NCBI GenBank assembly: GCA_977006965.1
Contig: OZ345377.1
Location: forward strand, 124,001-188,000
Length of the DNA stretch: 64,000 bases
Direction: 5' to 3'
From: Phymatolithon calcareum
Taxonomy: Eukaryota > Rhodophyta > Florideophyceae > Hapalidiales
Shown: positions 1 to 10,719 of the stretch, one piece after another
How positions within the stretch are numbered: the stretch's first letter is position 1
How the letters are laid out: every line of letters begins with the position of its first letter
Program-made: the position numbers and the translations under genes
Notes under the pieces: generated by a model
What the model was told of the DNA's origin: nothing
Databases searched by the model: none
Seen by the model: only the letters and a program-made list of their open reading frames with translations

Positions 1-957
1 ATTAGGAATGGGCACATCTTGTGCACTTAAGCGGGATTTTGTGCCAATAGTTTCGATGCGCTTGGATGACGCTAACACACAAACCGCATTGATTAAGGCG
101 TTGGAGCCACTTAGACACTGTCAATTGATTTGCGCTCTGTAACCAGTGAGCGTTTATTGGGTGACGTTCTCGAATACGCCGTGGCAGGTGCACACGATTA
201 CATTAACCCTCTCGTACTGCCACAATTGAGGTTCATTGGGACACAGCCACGGATTTACATTCCGGTGCCCACGTGAGCCCATGGTCAGCGCTCTTATCCG
301 CTCAATGTTTTCATTACATTGGTTTTGTCTTCCATCAATCCTTTAGCTTCTTCCTGAACCTGGAGGCACTCCCTGTACCTGTGTTGTGTTGCATCTGACA
401 TGACAATGCACCTCTATGAGTATTTGTCTATTGTTTTGCTTTATTATATTTGAAGAAAAGCTGTTGAAATAAGGACAGGAAATGCGCGCAGGTCAAGAGC
501 ACTACTCCTTCACCTACTAACTATCATAGGCAAGTTGAATCAGCACAGTGGGTGTGGCGAATAGTGTAGTTTCTGCCTCCTCGTATGTCACGTATTGATT
601 TATCACCTCCGATATACCAACAAAACTACAATGCTTGAGAAACAAAAATGGCGGGGAACCGCGTCATCATCGTTTTGCACTGCATTCTTTCTTGAACTGA
701 CGGATCATCTTAAACGACACATTAAAGTGAACGCGGCACAGTAGATTCAACAATATGGCGAAATACTCACGTGGAAGCTATGCAGCCCGTGAGGCAGTGG
801 GGATCACTGCACTGAAACACGATTTCTTCTGATTCCTTTAAGATATGCACTCAAAAAGAAGACGTTTTGAGCTTTTCAGTGCTAGCGCGGAAACAAGAAG
901 AGTTTTTGCGTTTGTAATCTATGGAAGACAAGGGTCGTTCAGTGTTTATTTTTAGAT
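1..957. other. Window start: no recognisable gene
   Basis: No gene is recognised. The first 190 bases on the minus strand read for short stretches like degraded protein-coding sequence, but stops interrupt every frame. Bases about 715-957 are the 3' flank of the WD40 gene and are repeated, diverged, at 28230-28450 in the same orientation. Confidence 0.4.
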
Positions 958-1681
958 TCACGCTTTCAAATTGCATATCGCTACTGCCCCACTTTCTAGT
1001 GCTGCGACAAATAATTTCTTCGTCTCATTGTACCTCCACGACAAAACTTCAGACGGTAGAGTCCCGAGAATTGTGTCTTCAATTGGTACATTTGAATACA
1101 CAGTGGAAACTCGACAGTACAGTTCTGCCGTATAGGAAGGAAAAGATGCGGGCCAAAGGTGCGTTGTTTCTTGTCCACAACTGCGAATGATATTTTCCGC
1201 CTCCTCGCGTGTCATCTCGCGTCTTGCGCCGCTGTCATGTTTGATCGGCGTTTCGCCTTCACAATCGCACCCTTGTCTTGATTGGAAAACGATTGTTCTG
1301 TTCACGCGATTCCAAATGATGACTGCGCCAAAACTGTCTCGGGACTCGACGTAGGATCCGTCCCCGCTCTCAGAGACCGCCACAACTCCTGCTTTGTGTC
1401 CCAGCAGCGCATTTCCAATCAGAACCCCTGAATTAGTATACCATATGAGAACAGTTCCGTCGCTAGATCCCAAGAGAATCCGATGACCGTCCGAGCTGAA
1501 CGACACACCCAACACCCAACTAGAGTGTCCTTCCAGAGGAGCCCCAATTTGATTCAATTTCTTTGCGTCCCAGCGGCGAACTGTTTTGTCGTGTGATCCG
1601 GAGTCTAAAAATCGCCCGTCACGACTGAACGAAACGCATCTCACATCATTAGTGTGCCCTTCCAGTGGACGATCAATCTGA
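958..1681 (-). pseudogene. WD40-repeat protein, C-terminal part (downstream half of a split gene)
   Basis: This reading frame encodes three clear WD40 repeats (LEGHTNDV...VRRWD, LEGHSSWV...VLIWY, LLGHKAGV...VIIWN) and a less regular C-terminal stretch of about 110 residues ending in CNLKA. WD40 repeats fold into beta-propellers that hold protein partners. It has no ATG: its first repeat begins abruptly at the edge of the 5.47-kb insertion. Its frame continues that of the WD40 ORF at 7158-8212, so both are halves of one gene. The tail does not match a domain I recognise. Confidence 0.8.
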
Positions 1682-4600
1682 TTGCTAGTACATCTAGATT
1701 AAAAACGAAACATTGAGCTGTGCTTTCAGGCAGTTCATTACAAACATCTGTGCTTTCCTGGTATCTTTTAGAGTGTGCATACAGCTTAGCAGCAGGAACT
1801 AGACTTGGATCATCGAAATGAACATCTGCTGACGCGGTTCCGTCGCCTGCAGCAGCATACGCAGACGATAATATTTTGCTTGCAATTTTTTCAACGTGCA
1901 TGCCAACTGTTAGGGAATATAATGAGTTAAGCTTTGAATGGACGGCATTCATTCCGTCAATTGCAACAAGAACGGTTCCAGAAAACGAAGGAGTATGGCT
2001 GTCAAAAAGGAACGGAGCGCATTTTGAAACTTCAGGTCCAACAACCTCAGAGGATAGTAAGGCAATCTGAGTCTCTTTCACAGTATCTGATTTTTTTGCT
2101 TGTCGTGGTAGGTCTGTCCCGGGCTCCATCATAGCCAAAGGATATGCAGAAACAAGATCAATGTTTTCCCGGATCATGGATGCTAAATGATGCATTCCTT
2201 TTCTCTCAGCCTCTGCCAAGTCCTTTCCTCGCGCGCGAATTACGCTTCCAGTAAGATTTTTCCTTCGAGATATTTCTCGCTTTCTTCTGGCTTCAACAGT
2301 GTTCTTGTTGGCAGCATCTCTTGCAGCAGAAAACCCACCAACGGCATGCTTCCGTGTCCAACCGCGAAATGGCCTGGTCCAATCACGCCAGGGATGCAAT
2401 AAGGCTCTCGCATGCTCCTCGAAGGCACGAATACCTCTGTTGTGAATATTTAGCATATGGTCTGTCATTACATCTGACAATGAGAGCTTGTCGGGCACCA
2501 ATACATTGCATAGTACAGGATTGTCCCTGTGTGCTTCATCCAAGAGCGCGTTGTTCAAGCCGCGCCGACCGCTTATCCGCTGAAACATAAGCTTCACATT
2601 AACAGTGCCACGCTTTTCATTGTCAGCTCTAGAGGCCATGATACACTGCTCAGATTGTCGATCTGCTCGACTGGGGCATGTCGCCAGAGCCTTCAGCGCA
2701 GGGACACCTCGGTACAGGTCGACAGTAGTATAAAAAGACTGGATTATAGAGCTTGCAGTTCCCTTCCGAGAGCCCATCTTAGTCGCACGAACACCGTGAG
2801 TTTCAAGAAATTCGTGGAACTGCAGCTTTGCCCCCCTATTACCAGAGATGCTCGCACAATTCCCAGTTGAAGTGCAGTAGAGGCGTTCGAATACGCTCTG
2901 TGGCATTGTTGCTTTCTCCAACATGTCGTAAAGCGACGCTGTTTGATAGGTGGTCTTTGTAGTCTGATAAATAAGAGGTACCATTGAAGCAAGCAAACTG
3001 TTGCGACCGACACCGTTCCCATGCCGCCCTAAGAAATGGAACATCACTGGGGGAATTAATATATCAAGGATAGACATGCATACAAATCTTGTGTTCGGCT
3101 CTGAAATATCTTGGCAAGCCTGCTCAAATGCTCGGACAATTTTATCCCCCAGTGCTGCAACACCGGGTGTAAAAAAGCTCTTGTCCACATTTAGATTAAA
3201 ACACTCTGGATACGAGCCACTTGTTTGATTAGCTAAGTCCGCATACATACTTCGCAAGGGAACTGCAGAGTCGCCCTCGGTTGTCGGAGAAAATTCAGCT
3301 GCCTGCAGGTCCGAGTGTGAGCAATCAGCCAGGACTTCGATAACCCGAGGAATGATAGAGGAGAGGACTTGTAAAAAGAAACGAAGATTTGTTTTTGGAT
3401 CTTTCGTAGACCGAAAACGACTTTGTGCCCTCGGGGTTAGGCCGCTGTCTTTCGCCATGGCATCCATAAACGCGTCAAAGCATAAGATTTTTGCTGCATG
3501 AAACAATGCCATGCTGGCATGGAAGTATCCAAGGCAAACGATCAGAGACTCAAACTCCGCGTTTCTCCGTCCCGGAGGAGCATCATGAACGATTTTTGCT
3601 TGTCGCAGAAAGAGGGGGCCATCGGAAACGAGAGGAACGTAAACGTTAGATTCGCTATTTTCATTTTCGCCATAGGATTCCTTGGTTGTTTCAAGGCACA
3701 TGCGCATAACTTCTAGTGCTTTCTCTTCCGTATTAGATGCATCGGTTGATATGTTAAGCATGACTGGCGTTGTCACTGGTGCCCAACCATTTTCAGTAGG
3801 CCAGTCATCACTCAACGCTCTATTCAGCAGATGAGCAAGGCTCACAGACGCAAGAGGATCTTGGGACATTAAGTTTTCCCGAAAGTGCCAAACAAGCCCG
3901 CAGACCAAAACAGAACAAGAACGAGTTGTCCTTCCCCGGTCTGAAACGCGGTCGCAGTGGAGAAGGTGTCTCGGGGATGGAAAGTGCTCCAGAGTGAGCG
4001 GAGAAAAATTTTCCTGGCAAACAATTGGTACAGTCTCGTCAGTCTGCGCTCCCATTACCAGCGTTCCGTGCATTGTTTTTGACTCCCCGGCAACGTGCTG
4101 AACGTTAAAATGGACCTCCTTGTCAATATTATCCCATATCCATGTGGTATGTAAATTGTTTTGAAGTTTATCAGCCAGTTTCATTGCAGAATTGCGCTGA
4201 TAAAGTCTTGCCCGTTTTCTCTGCATGCTGTTGTATGAGCGGCAAATTCCAAACCCATTACACACCTGCACAACACTCTTCGTGCATTCGACGTGAATAA
4301 GTCGTCCTAGGCAATCAGAAATTGGACCAGTACCCGATTTCCGACGGGTATTCGCCGCTTGCTCAATTCGATACAACGCATGTACTAGATGTCTGCAATC
4401 GGACGGGGAGAGTAGGCGAATTGATGCGGCAGAGATGTCTTTACATCCGTGCGGAAATGGAATGTTTTCGAGCTTCAGTATTAATCCCTCTCTCAGAACA
4501 AATGCCTCTGCTTCAAGGCGTTTTACAAACTGCCCTCTAGTCTCTGTTGCCATCATGTCGTCACGCAAAAGCCTTGGATCACTGTCGCAAACGAAGCGTA

Positions 4601-6386
4601 CGCACTCAAGCAGGGGGAATTCATCTTCGAACAGATTTCTTCCGGATGCTGCGAGTCGGGCATATGTTTCCCCCAGATCTTTAAGAACCTTGTTTTTCTC
4701 CTTGCTTTTGAGATCCCTGACGTAAGTTTTTTCCGCATCGCGATTAATAGAAGCAGCAGTTAAGTATGCACGCATCTGAGAATGTGTCATTATCGCGCAG
4801 CCTTTCTTTCGTTTGCCGGTGGATAGACTCACAAGTTCGGTGTGCGTAGATATTGCACGCAAGAATGTTCGGTAACTGACAGGATTTTTTTGGTTCTTTT
4901 CGGCCATTTCCGCATATTCCGAAAACATGTCTTTGCTCCACAAACTCTGCTCCTTCTCCAAGCCTTCTTCGCACTGCAAAGAGGACTCCGCGGACTTTAG
5001 GTATTGCACTAACAAAGCCTGCTGAATTCCATCAACCTCCTTTTCAATGGCACAGTCCCCTTCCTCAATCGATGAACTAGTATGCTCCGGGCACTTCGTC
5101 GTGTCTCCTTCTTTTGTGCACCTCCAAATGACCATATAGCACGTTGGGCAGCATTGAGCGCTTTCGAAAAACGTGTCGTAATCTCCGTCAAACTCGTCCC
5201 AGTCACAGAAATCAGTTCGGTCGGCAATGTCGTCCATAATAGACTTTGTTTTGTTGCAGATAGAAAGGTAAATAGAATCATCATTCTGTACTTTCGATAT
5301 TAGACGACCGATTTTTCGCCCCCTCGTCTTCGAGCTTATCAGTTTGCGGCATAACAAACAGTGGAAGGTTTCGGCCTTGTATGTTTCAGCAGCTCGTTTA
5401 CACGCCATAAAATGAGCACCGCAGACAACAGAGGCATCACCGGGTGCGCAGTGCAATACGCTGCGCGTGAATTCCAAAGCGGGCAACGAAGAAGAGCAGT
5501 GCTGGAGCTCAGTCCTAGATATCCAAACGCTTTCAATAACCGACAAAAAATCAGTCTCATCGTTGCCAATGATATGCATCAGTGTACGTCTCAATCCATT
5601 CAAAAGGCGTGTGTTTTGTCCTTCCATCCTCGAACGGATGGCATCGTCCCCCACATGTTGGCACAATTTGCATTTTTGGTCGGTGCTTTGATTGAACGTT
5701 CCGCCTTTGTGTTCAGTCTGCAGTTGTAGCTTGCCCTCGCCCGCTGAATTACCTTCAAAATCGCTCGGCGTATCGTTATGAACAGGAGGATTCTTGTCCG
5801 AACCTACCAGAGAAGCGCTTTGCTGTTGTGTGTGAGCAAATGAAGCAGATATTCCATTAGACGCATGGCGTATTTCGACGCCTCCACCAGGAGCCTGGTC
5901 TGATTCTGTCGGTAGTTGCTCAGGAACATGATCAGTTGCCTGTCTAATATCGCTGCATCGAGCCGACAGAGATGAAGGGACGTCTGTAGATTTGTTCACA
6001 ACTTGCTCTTCAGTATCGCATCGAGAATCACGTGCTTTCCTTGCCTCCTTGGCGGCATCAGAGCGCCTTTTTCGCCGTGCAGCACGTCGACTTTTTGGAG
6101 TACCTGCCCCGTTATTTCCCGTAGCCTTTTCTGCTTCATGGAGGCGCTTATTTAGGGCTTTAACACAAGTTTGGCAAATGGAAGATTCTGGGGTTTTCAG
6201 TTTCGGAACTTTCGTCGTCGGAGGGAGACGAACATCTGTTTCGCCCAGAATGAGAAATGATATGCCATTTGGGAAATGTCTCTCGATTCTATCACGCAGT
6301 GTAGCTGACATCGGCCTGTTCGTCGCTAGATTTCTTCGGCACGTTTGACACGGCGGTGGTGGATCATTTCCGACTGAACTGCCCAT
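1641..6386 (-). CDS. Large Cys-rich protein of unknown function, 1581 aa, carried by an insertion
   Basis: An uninterrupted ORF starts at ATG 6386 and is the longest in the window. Visible features: CxxC pairs at residues 13-16 and 71-74, a basic Arg/Lys/Ala stretch after residue 90, and further Cys/His clusters around 240-460 (CKLC, CLLC, CCPTC, CPEH), suggesting several zinc-binding modules. Near the C-terminus (1470-1545) the pattern IDGMN...VHFDDPS...AK...KR recalls PIN/FEN-type nucleases; this is a weak motif-level inference. About the last 13 residues and the stop come from flanking WD40 DNA, so the natural C-terminus is probably missing or was always borrowed. I do not recognise the family. 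An intact ORF this long inside a bounded insertion suggests a protein needed for mobility. Confidence 0.65.
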   Translation of the reverse strand: MGSSVGNDPPPPCQTCRRNLATNRPMSATLRDRIERHFPNGISFLILGETDVRLPPTTKVPKLKTPESSICQTCVKALNKRLHEAEKATGNNGAGTPKSRRAARRKRRSDAAKEARKARDSRCDTEEQVVNKSTDVPSSLSARCSDIRQATDHVPEQLPTESDQAPGGGVEIRHASNGISASFAHTQQQSASLVGSDKNPPVHNDTPSDFEGNSAGEGKLQLQTEHKGGTFNQSTDQKCKLCQHVGDDAIRSRMEGQNTRLLNGLRRTLMHIIGNDETDFLSVIESVWISRTELQHCSSSLPALEFTRSVLHCAPGDASVVCGAHFMACKRAAETYKAETFHCLLCRKLISSKTRGRKIGRLISKVQNDDSIYLSICNKTKSIMDDIADRTDFCDWDEFDGDYDTFFESAQCCPTCYMVIWRCTKEGDTTKCPEHTSSSIEEGDCAIEKEVDGIQQALLVQYLKSAESSLQCEEGLEKEQSLWSKDMFSEYAEMAEKNQKNPVSYRTFLRAISTHTELVSLSTGKRKKGCAIMTHSQMRAYLTAASINRDAEKTYVRDLKSKEKNKVLKDLGETYARLAASGRNLFEDEFPLLECVRFVCDSDPRLLRDDMMATETRGQFVKRLEAEAFVLREGLILKLENIPFPHGCKDISAASIRLLSPSDCRHLVHALYRIEQAANTRRKSGTGPISDCLGRLIHVECTKSVVQVCNGFGICRSYNSMQRKRARLYQRNSAMKLADKLQNNLHTTWIWDNIDKEVHFNVQHVAGESKTMHGTLVMGAQTDETVPIVCQENFSPLTLEHFPSPRHLLHCDRVSDRGRTTRSCSVLVCGLVWHFRENLMSQDPLASVSLAHLLNRALSDDWPTENGWAPVTTPVMLNISTDASNTEEKALEVMRMCLETTKESYGENENSESNVYVPLVSDGPLFLRQAKIVHDAPPGRRNAEFESLIVCLGYFHASMALFHAAKILCFDAFMDAMAKDSGLTPRAQSRFRSTKDPKTNLRFFLQVLSSIIPRVIEVLADCSHSDLQAAEFSPTTEGDSAVPLRSMYADLANQTSGSYPECFNLNVDKSFFTPGVAALGDKIVRAFEQACQDISEPNTRFVCMSILDILIPPVMFHFLGRHGNGVGRNSLLASMVPLIYQTTKTTYQTASLYDMLEKATMPQSVFERLYCTSTGNCASISGNRGAKLQFHEFLETHGVRATKMGSRKGTASSIIQSFYTTVDLYRGVPALKALATCPSRADRQSEQCIMASRADNEKRGTVNVKLMFQRISGRRGLNNALLDEAHRDNPVLCNVLVPDKLSLSDVMTDHMLNIHNRGIRAFEEHARALLHPWRDWTRPFRGWTRKHAVGGFSAARDAANKNTVEARRKREISRRKNLTGSVIRARGKDLAEAERKGMHHLASMIRENIDLVSAYPLAMMEPGTDLPRQAKKSDTVKETQIALLSSEVVGPEVSKCAPFLFDSHTPSFSGTVLVAIDGMNAVHSKLNSLYSLTVGMHVEKIASKILSSAYAAAGDGTASADVHFDDPSLVPAAKLYAHSKRYQESTDVCNELPESTAQCFVFNLDVLAIRLIVHWKGTLMM

Positions 6387-7152
6387 CCAAACACGTTGTA
6401 GTTGTCCTCAGCTGTACGATGCAAAGTTGGGTGCTAGTTAGCTTCGGTTGTCGTTGCTATCAGCTTGAAAAGGTGTAGAGCGCGATGAATTTCCGTGGAA
6501 TGGCTCGATTCAGCGAAAAAATGAGGAAAGCAGAAAGATTTGTGCGATGATATCCGTAGTAGCACGTCGCGTTGGATCGGTAATTGCGAATGATATCCAG
6601 GCGAGGGCCAACCGCAAGGGGACTTGCTGGGATGCTCCTTTGGCGATGCGAAAAATCGAAAGCTCGTATTTTCGGGATGGAGCTGAGCGCCGGTGGGTGA
6701 AGCTTCCGGGAGACATGTGTTTCTCGGTGTTGTGCACATCTCCATTTGTGCACTTGTTTCTAACCCTAATTGAGTACTGCACGTGTGATCAGATGATATT
6801 AAGTTTGGGACCGGGGTCCAGTGTCGAGACATCGCCGACGGCTGCAACGCGGTTTCACACTCCGTTCCTCTCGCCACTCTTTTCCATCTCTCTCGCTGGA
6901 ATCAGGCGAGACACGAAAACCGCTCCATCCAAATGTAGTGTAGAAGTAGGCGATTCTTTTGAGTTATTTTCTGTGCGGTATAGGAAATTGTTCAATGCGG
7001 AGAATGCTCACCGAAGATGCGCGAATCTGAAAAACACCCTTCCTCAGAGCCTGCAAACGCGCATTTCTTCCTAACTCCCTGGTATGATAACGTTTTCATA
7101 TCGCTTGCCGAACTTTGCCACAAACCGTCCACATTTTACGCACAGGTTCTAG
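1682..7152 (-). mobile_element. 5.47-kb insertion splitting a WD40 gene, 5-bp target duplication
   Basis: TCTGA occurs at 1677-1681 and 7153-7157, directly at the two WD40 breakpoints. Removing 1682-7152 plus one TCTGA joins the halves in frame: 1055 nt upstream plus 724 nt downstream make 593 codons. The junction then reads as a normal WD-repeat transition (...NSRTQ / IDRPLEGH...). The insert carries the 1581-aa ORF and about 770 bp of upstream non-coding DNA. I see no long terminal inverted repeats and no poly-A tail, so the superfamily is unknown. A large intron with a nested gene is less likely, because GT-AG sites do not fall where the frame requires. Confidence 0.75.
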
Positions 7153-7157
7153 TCTGA

Positions 7158-8212
7158 GTACGCGAGTTCCACAATCGTACCGTTCCGTCCATCGACCCGG
7201 ACGCAACTCGAAGCCCGTCATGGCTTATCGCAACGGCCCGTACAGGAGTATAATATCCATATTCCCGTTCATTCGCTTCCGCTTCCACACGCGTGTCCCT
7301 AATACGTATATTACCATCAATAGACCAGGAAATTATGCGTTCCCCGTCAGGAGTAAACGAGACACTTGTCACGTAGCTGTGCCTATCTGAGGATGTCCAG
7401 ATATTTCTTTCAGTGTTGACGTTCCACAACCGAATAGTATCATCCAACGATCCAGACGCGAGTAGTTGTCCGACTGGACTGAACGTCACACATTCCACCC
7501 AAAAGTTGTGTCCTTGAAAGGGCCCACCGACACACGTCCACGTTGTAGTGTTACACACTCGAACTGTTCTGTCGTCTAACCCTGTCGTCAACAGATGGTT
7601 GCTCGCACTGAACGCAACGGAAAGAATACGCCTCTTGTGCGCGCTGGAATCTTCGAGGACAGTTCGACCGGTGCTACTGTTCAGAACTTTGAGCGTTCCA
7701 TTATGCAGTCCGATTGCAACGTATTGATCATTATTAGCAACAGCAACACACAAAACACGGCTTCTCTGTACGAATTCTTCGATCTGCGTGCCTGTGTTCG
7801 CGTCCCAAATCTTCAATGTGCAATCCCAAGAGCATGAGAATATCTTCGATCCGTCGCTGCATACAGCAACACCGGTTACACGCTCGCTGTGCCCTTTGAT
7901 AACCTGAGCCGGCGACTCGGACGACTCCCAATCCCACACAACGACCGATTCGTCCAACGACCCTGAGACAATTCGGTTTGATCCACCGGCAAATGTCACG
8001 CACGATACGTATCCCGAATGTCCTTTCAACCGCTTAACGATATCACCGGTGGATGCATCTGCTACAAAGACATCATCCCCTACTCCTGCTGCAATAAAGC
8101 GACCACAAGGAGAGCAATCAACTGCATAGCAATCACCTCCGTAACACTGTGCGGCTTTTAAAAATAAACTTATTGAAAAAAGTAATAATATCAAGACTGC
8201 GATTAGAACCAA
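7158..8212 (-). pseudogene. WD40-repeat protein, N-terminal part (upstream half of a split gene)
   Basis: About eight WD40 repeats are visible (for example LKGHSGYV...VVWDW, IKGHSERV...LKIWD, FQGHNFWV...IRLWN, and a last VRLWN). With the downstream half, the gene would have had about 11-12 repeats. The frame has no ATG: the ORF opens at a TTG after an in-frame stop. Its first residues form a hydrophobic stretch (VLIAVLILLLFSISLFL) that looks like a signal anchor but is encoded by duplicated, LINE-tail-containing DNA (8142-8266). The true 5' end has therefore probably been lost. Confidence 0.8.
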
Positions 8213-8266
8213 TGTAAGCCTCTTGATTGCTCATCAGAAGCGATCAATTAGCGAGCAGATTTGGTC
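8142..8266. repeat. 125-bp direct duplicate of 13983-14109
   Basis: The two segments are nearly identical and in the same orientation, from the motif CACTGTGCGGCTTTTAAAA through AGCAGATTTGG. The left 30 bp match the 3' tail shared by LINE copies in this window. The rest holds the stop of a minus-strand ORF (...ICSLIDRF or ICSVIDRF). In this copy the left edge abuts WD40 coding sequence. Confidence 0.85.
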
Positions 8267-8515
8267 TTTTAACTTTTCAGTCCCTAACAGGCATTTTGGT
8301 GGATACAAGTGATTCCACTTCTTGCAATTATTGAACAAATACCTTTCATTGATCACGTTTTGTGGCACTCGACCACGCAAACATTCAGCAACAAAGACCC
8401 TGTCCGTGGCCTTATGGCCTTCAGAAGTTGTCCCAAGCGTCAGCAGATGTGTTGATAACGATATAAACCCACACTTGCTCTTCTTATTGATCACGCCACC
8501 TGTTCCAATACTCAA
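8234..8515 (-). pseudogene. C-terminal fragment of an unknown ORF
   Basis: An open stretch of about 93 codons opens at a TTG, not an ATG, and ends ...EKLKDQICSLIDRF. The end of this reading frame is preserved in the duplicate at 13983-14109, but the rest is absent there. I do not recognise it; it may be the end of a transposon ORF. Confidence 0.25.
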
Positions 8516-8691
8516 TTCTCTCCCGATGAAGTTAACTAGGAAACATCATTCTAAAATTTCCTCATCTCAGCCTCATACCGATTCTTCCAATACGATAGCC
8601 CGCCTCGCAGTACACCGAGAAGTATCGATACCCCCACCGCCAACTCGAAACTCCCTTCTGCTGTCGTATATGCGCCACCTCATGCCGCACC

Positions 8692-9275
8692 TGTCGCAAA
8701 TCGATATAAGAGATGAGGTGACATTCGAGAAGACTTGAGAGAGGAAACAGGATGAATGCTGGTAATCATCGAAGTGAAATTCAGAAGCAGAAAGGAAGCC
8801 ATTGACTCCGCAATACGAGCGCTTTCTAATAGTTACACGAAACTTTATCCAAGCGATTCGCAAGGCGGGCATACGTTTCTTACGTGCATTTCTTAATTTC
8901 ATCGAATTTACCACTTGCGCGCAAAATCCAATCTTAGGAATACCAACTGTAGCGTACGGAATTGGAGCACCACGCAAGCATAGGCGATGTTATGATTTCC
9001 TTGTGCTCTTCGCAGAACACTATAAAAGCCGCCGAACTCATCCGTCGTTGGAGTTCGGCAAGCAAGTAAGAAAACAACCATCGAAGTTTGCTTCACAACG
9101 ATACCGAGGAATAAGGTCCTTGACCTTAGACCTCGACGAGGACATACCGGCTCCTAAGTTGCACATTGCGAGTACCCCCAGTCGTGTGTTCAAGATTGAA
9201 CCGACTCCTAAGTTGCTCATTGCGAGTACCCCTAGCCGGTCTCAATATCAAGCTCGAAACTGAAATTTCGCGACA
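8692..9275 (+). repeat. Probable solo LTR (584 bp)
   Basis: The segment begins TGTCGCAAAT and ends ATTTCGCGACA, a typical TG...CA boundary with short inverted ends. The flanks GCACC and GCACA form an imperfect 5-bp duplication. A TATA box (TATAAAAG) lies at about 9021. A second copy on the minus strand (54155-56614) is split by another element. The open frame across it (8802-9263) is probably not a gene, although it contains an internal near-repeat (PKLLIASTPSR). Confidence 0.65.
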
Positions 9276-9689
9276 GCACAAGCGCGCGTCCAGCCGGCGT
9301 GTTGAACAGCCTTGCGCGCGTAATGCCCTTTTTAAACAGCGACAATAAACCTGGTTCCGCTTGTTTTAGCGCTTCTTGCACTTGTTTTCTTCTCTGAGAT
9401 ACCCAATGGTCTTTGTTACTCCTTCCAGGACCTCTTCCCTTACTCGGCAGTCTTCTGAGTTGTCAAGGTACGTCTTCCGCCTTACCACACTCAAGGCGAA
9501 CTTTTCCGCTTGCTCTGCTCTTCTCATGTCTCAGCTGGCGAGCCGCCAAAGCACGCCCATGCATTCTACTCGATGCTCAGCATAATCTCATCTTTGACAG
9601 TGTGGCCCATAAGTTGCATGAGCTCCGAGTTTATCCTGTCCTGTAATGCACGCACCCCCGTGTGGCACAAGATGCCTTCGGTTGCTGCG

Positions 9690-9920
9690 AAGTGACACGT
9701 CCCGAAAGGGACGAGCAGAAGGCAGAGAAGGAACTCGGGAAGCGATAAGTTTCTCCACCAAACATCAAGGCCAACACCAGAATCACTCGTTGCTGACGTA
9801 TGTGGACGAGACGTGAAAGCCGCAGTCAAACTCGCTAGCGATAGGATAGAATGGAAGAAACTTAGACCCTCGAATCGCTGCTAGCCCGATTAGGGGAAGG
9901 CAAAATGAATGAATGAATGC
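9690..9920 (+). mobile_element. 3' end of an RTE-type LINE with (AATG)n tail
   Basis: The frame reads VKLASDRIEWKKLRPSNRC followed by a stop. It matches the end of the reverse-transcriptase ORF at 19101-19601 (VQLANNRIEWKKLRPSNRC). It is followed at 9904 by AATGAATGAATGAATG, a microsatellite tail of the kind used by RTE-clade LINEs. The 5' part is lost. Confidence 0.65.
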
Positions 9921-10059
9921 ATGAGCTCCGAGGTTCTCATACTTGGGAACGTTCCGAATGTCCATTTCATGGCCAAGGTACTATACCTCCAACACTTGAA
10001 ACACAAATGTGGCGGCAGTGTTGTCTTGGCGGGCGGGATTGACGTTTTCTTCCATTTCA

Positions 10060-10500
10060 CCTTTAGCGGCTGCTTCCAGAACCTTCTGCCTTTGCTACTG
10101 CTTGATGTTTGTGATAGTCAAAGTTTAATTGGCGGCGGTGCAGAGGTGCCGGTTTTCTTTTGCATGCATTACATCCAATTCTGCGCTTTGCAACTCCTCG
10201 GAGTCGGGCCCTGATTCAGGTCTTCGCCCAAGATTTCTAGCCTCCTTATTAGTCTTCTTACGAATAGTCGTGCACGGATGCCTCTTCTGCCTTTCGGCTG
10301 TACAATACGGCACATTGCCTTGCACATTTATGTACTCCTGATGTCAGGTTTGCCGATTACTTGGCCGAAGAAGATCGACTTGATCGTCTTGATCGTCTTG
10401 ATCTCATGCTCTACTTTGGGTGTCCATGGTGAGTGGTGCAGTGCATACTCCCATCGAGACTGTATCAGAGATATGTAGAGTCCTATTTACCTCACTACAC
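10060..10500 (-). mobile_element. LINE reverse transcriptase fragment
   Basis: Read on the minus strand, 10370-10500 encodes LIQSRWEYALHHSPWTP, parallel to LIQPRWEYAMHLTPWTP in the LINE at 12113-13117. The remainder to about 10060 is a frame-broken continuation. It is a short dead copy. Confidence 0.5.
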
Positions 10501-10719
10501 CTCACTAGATGCACGGTGGCTCTTGTCAAGAGGGTGACACTTTCGCCGTGCCTACTAGCACCTCTTCAATTGCTGGCAGATACACAAGAGAAAGATGCCG
10601 ACTTTTCTTAACTTGGCACACATGGTGCATTGTCAATACAGTATATCTACATAGCTACGAGACGTCTGGGTATTGGCGAGAGAGATGGGGAGAGTGCTGT
10701 GCTGAGTGCTGAAACACTA

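Noticed and set aside
1-300. rRNA-like look of the first 300 bases (CCTCTCGTACT, GGTGCCCACGTGAGCC)
   Set aside because: No continuous conserved rRNA or snRNA segment could be followed on either strand.
8802-9263. 153-aa ORF with internal repeats
   Set aside because: It lies within a solo LTR that starts TGTCGC and ends GCGACA and recurs inverted; an open frame in an LTR is most likely chance.
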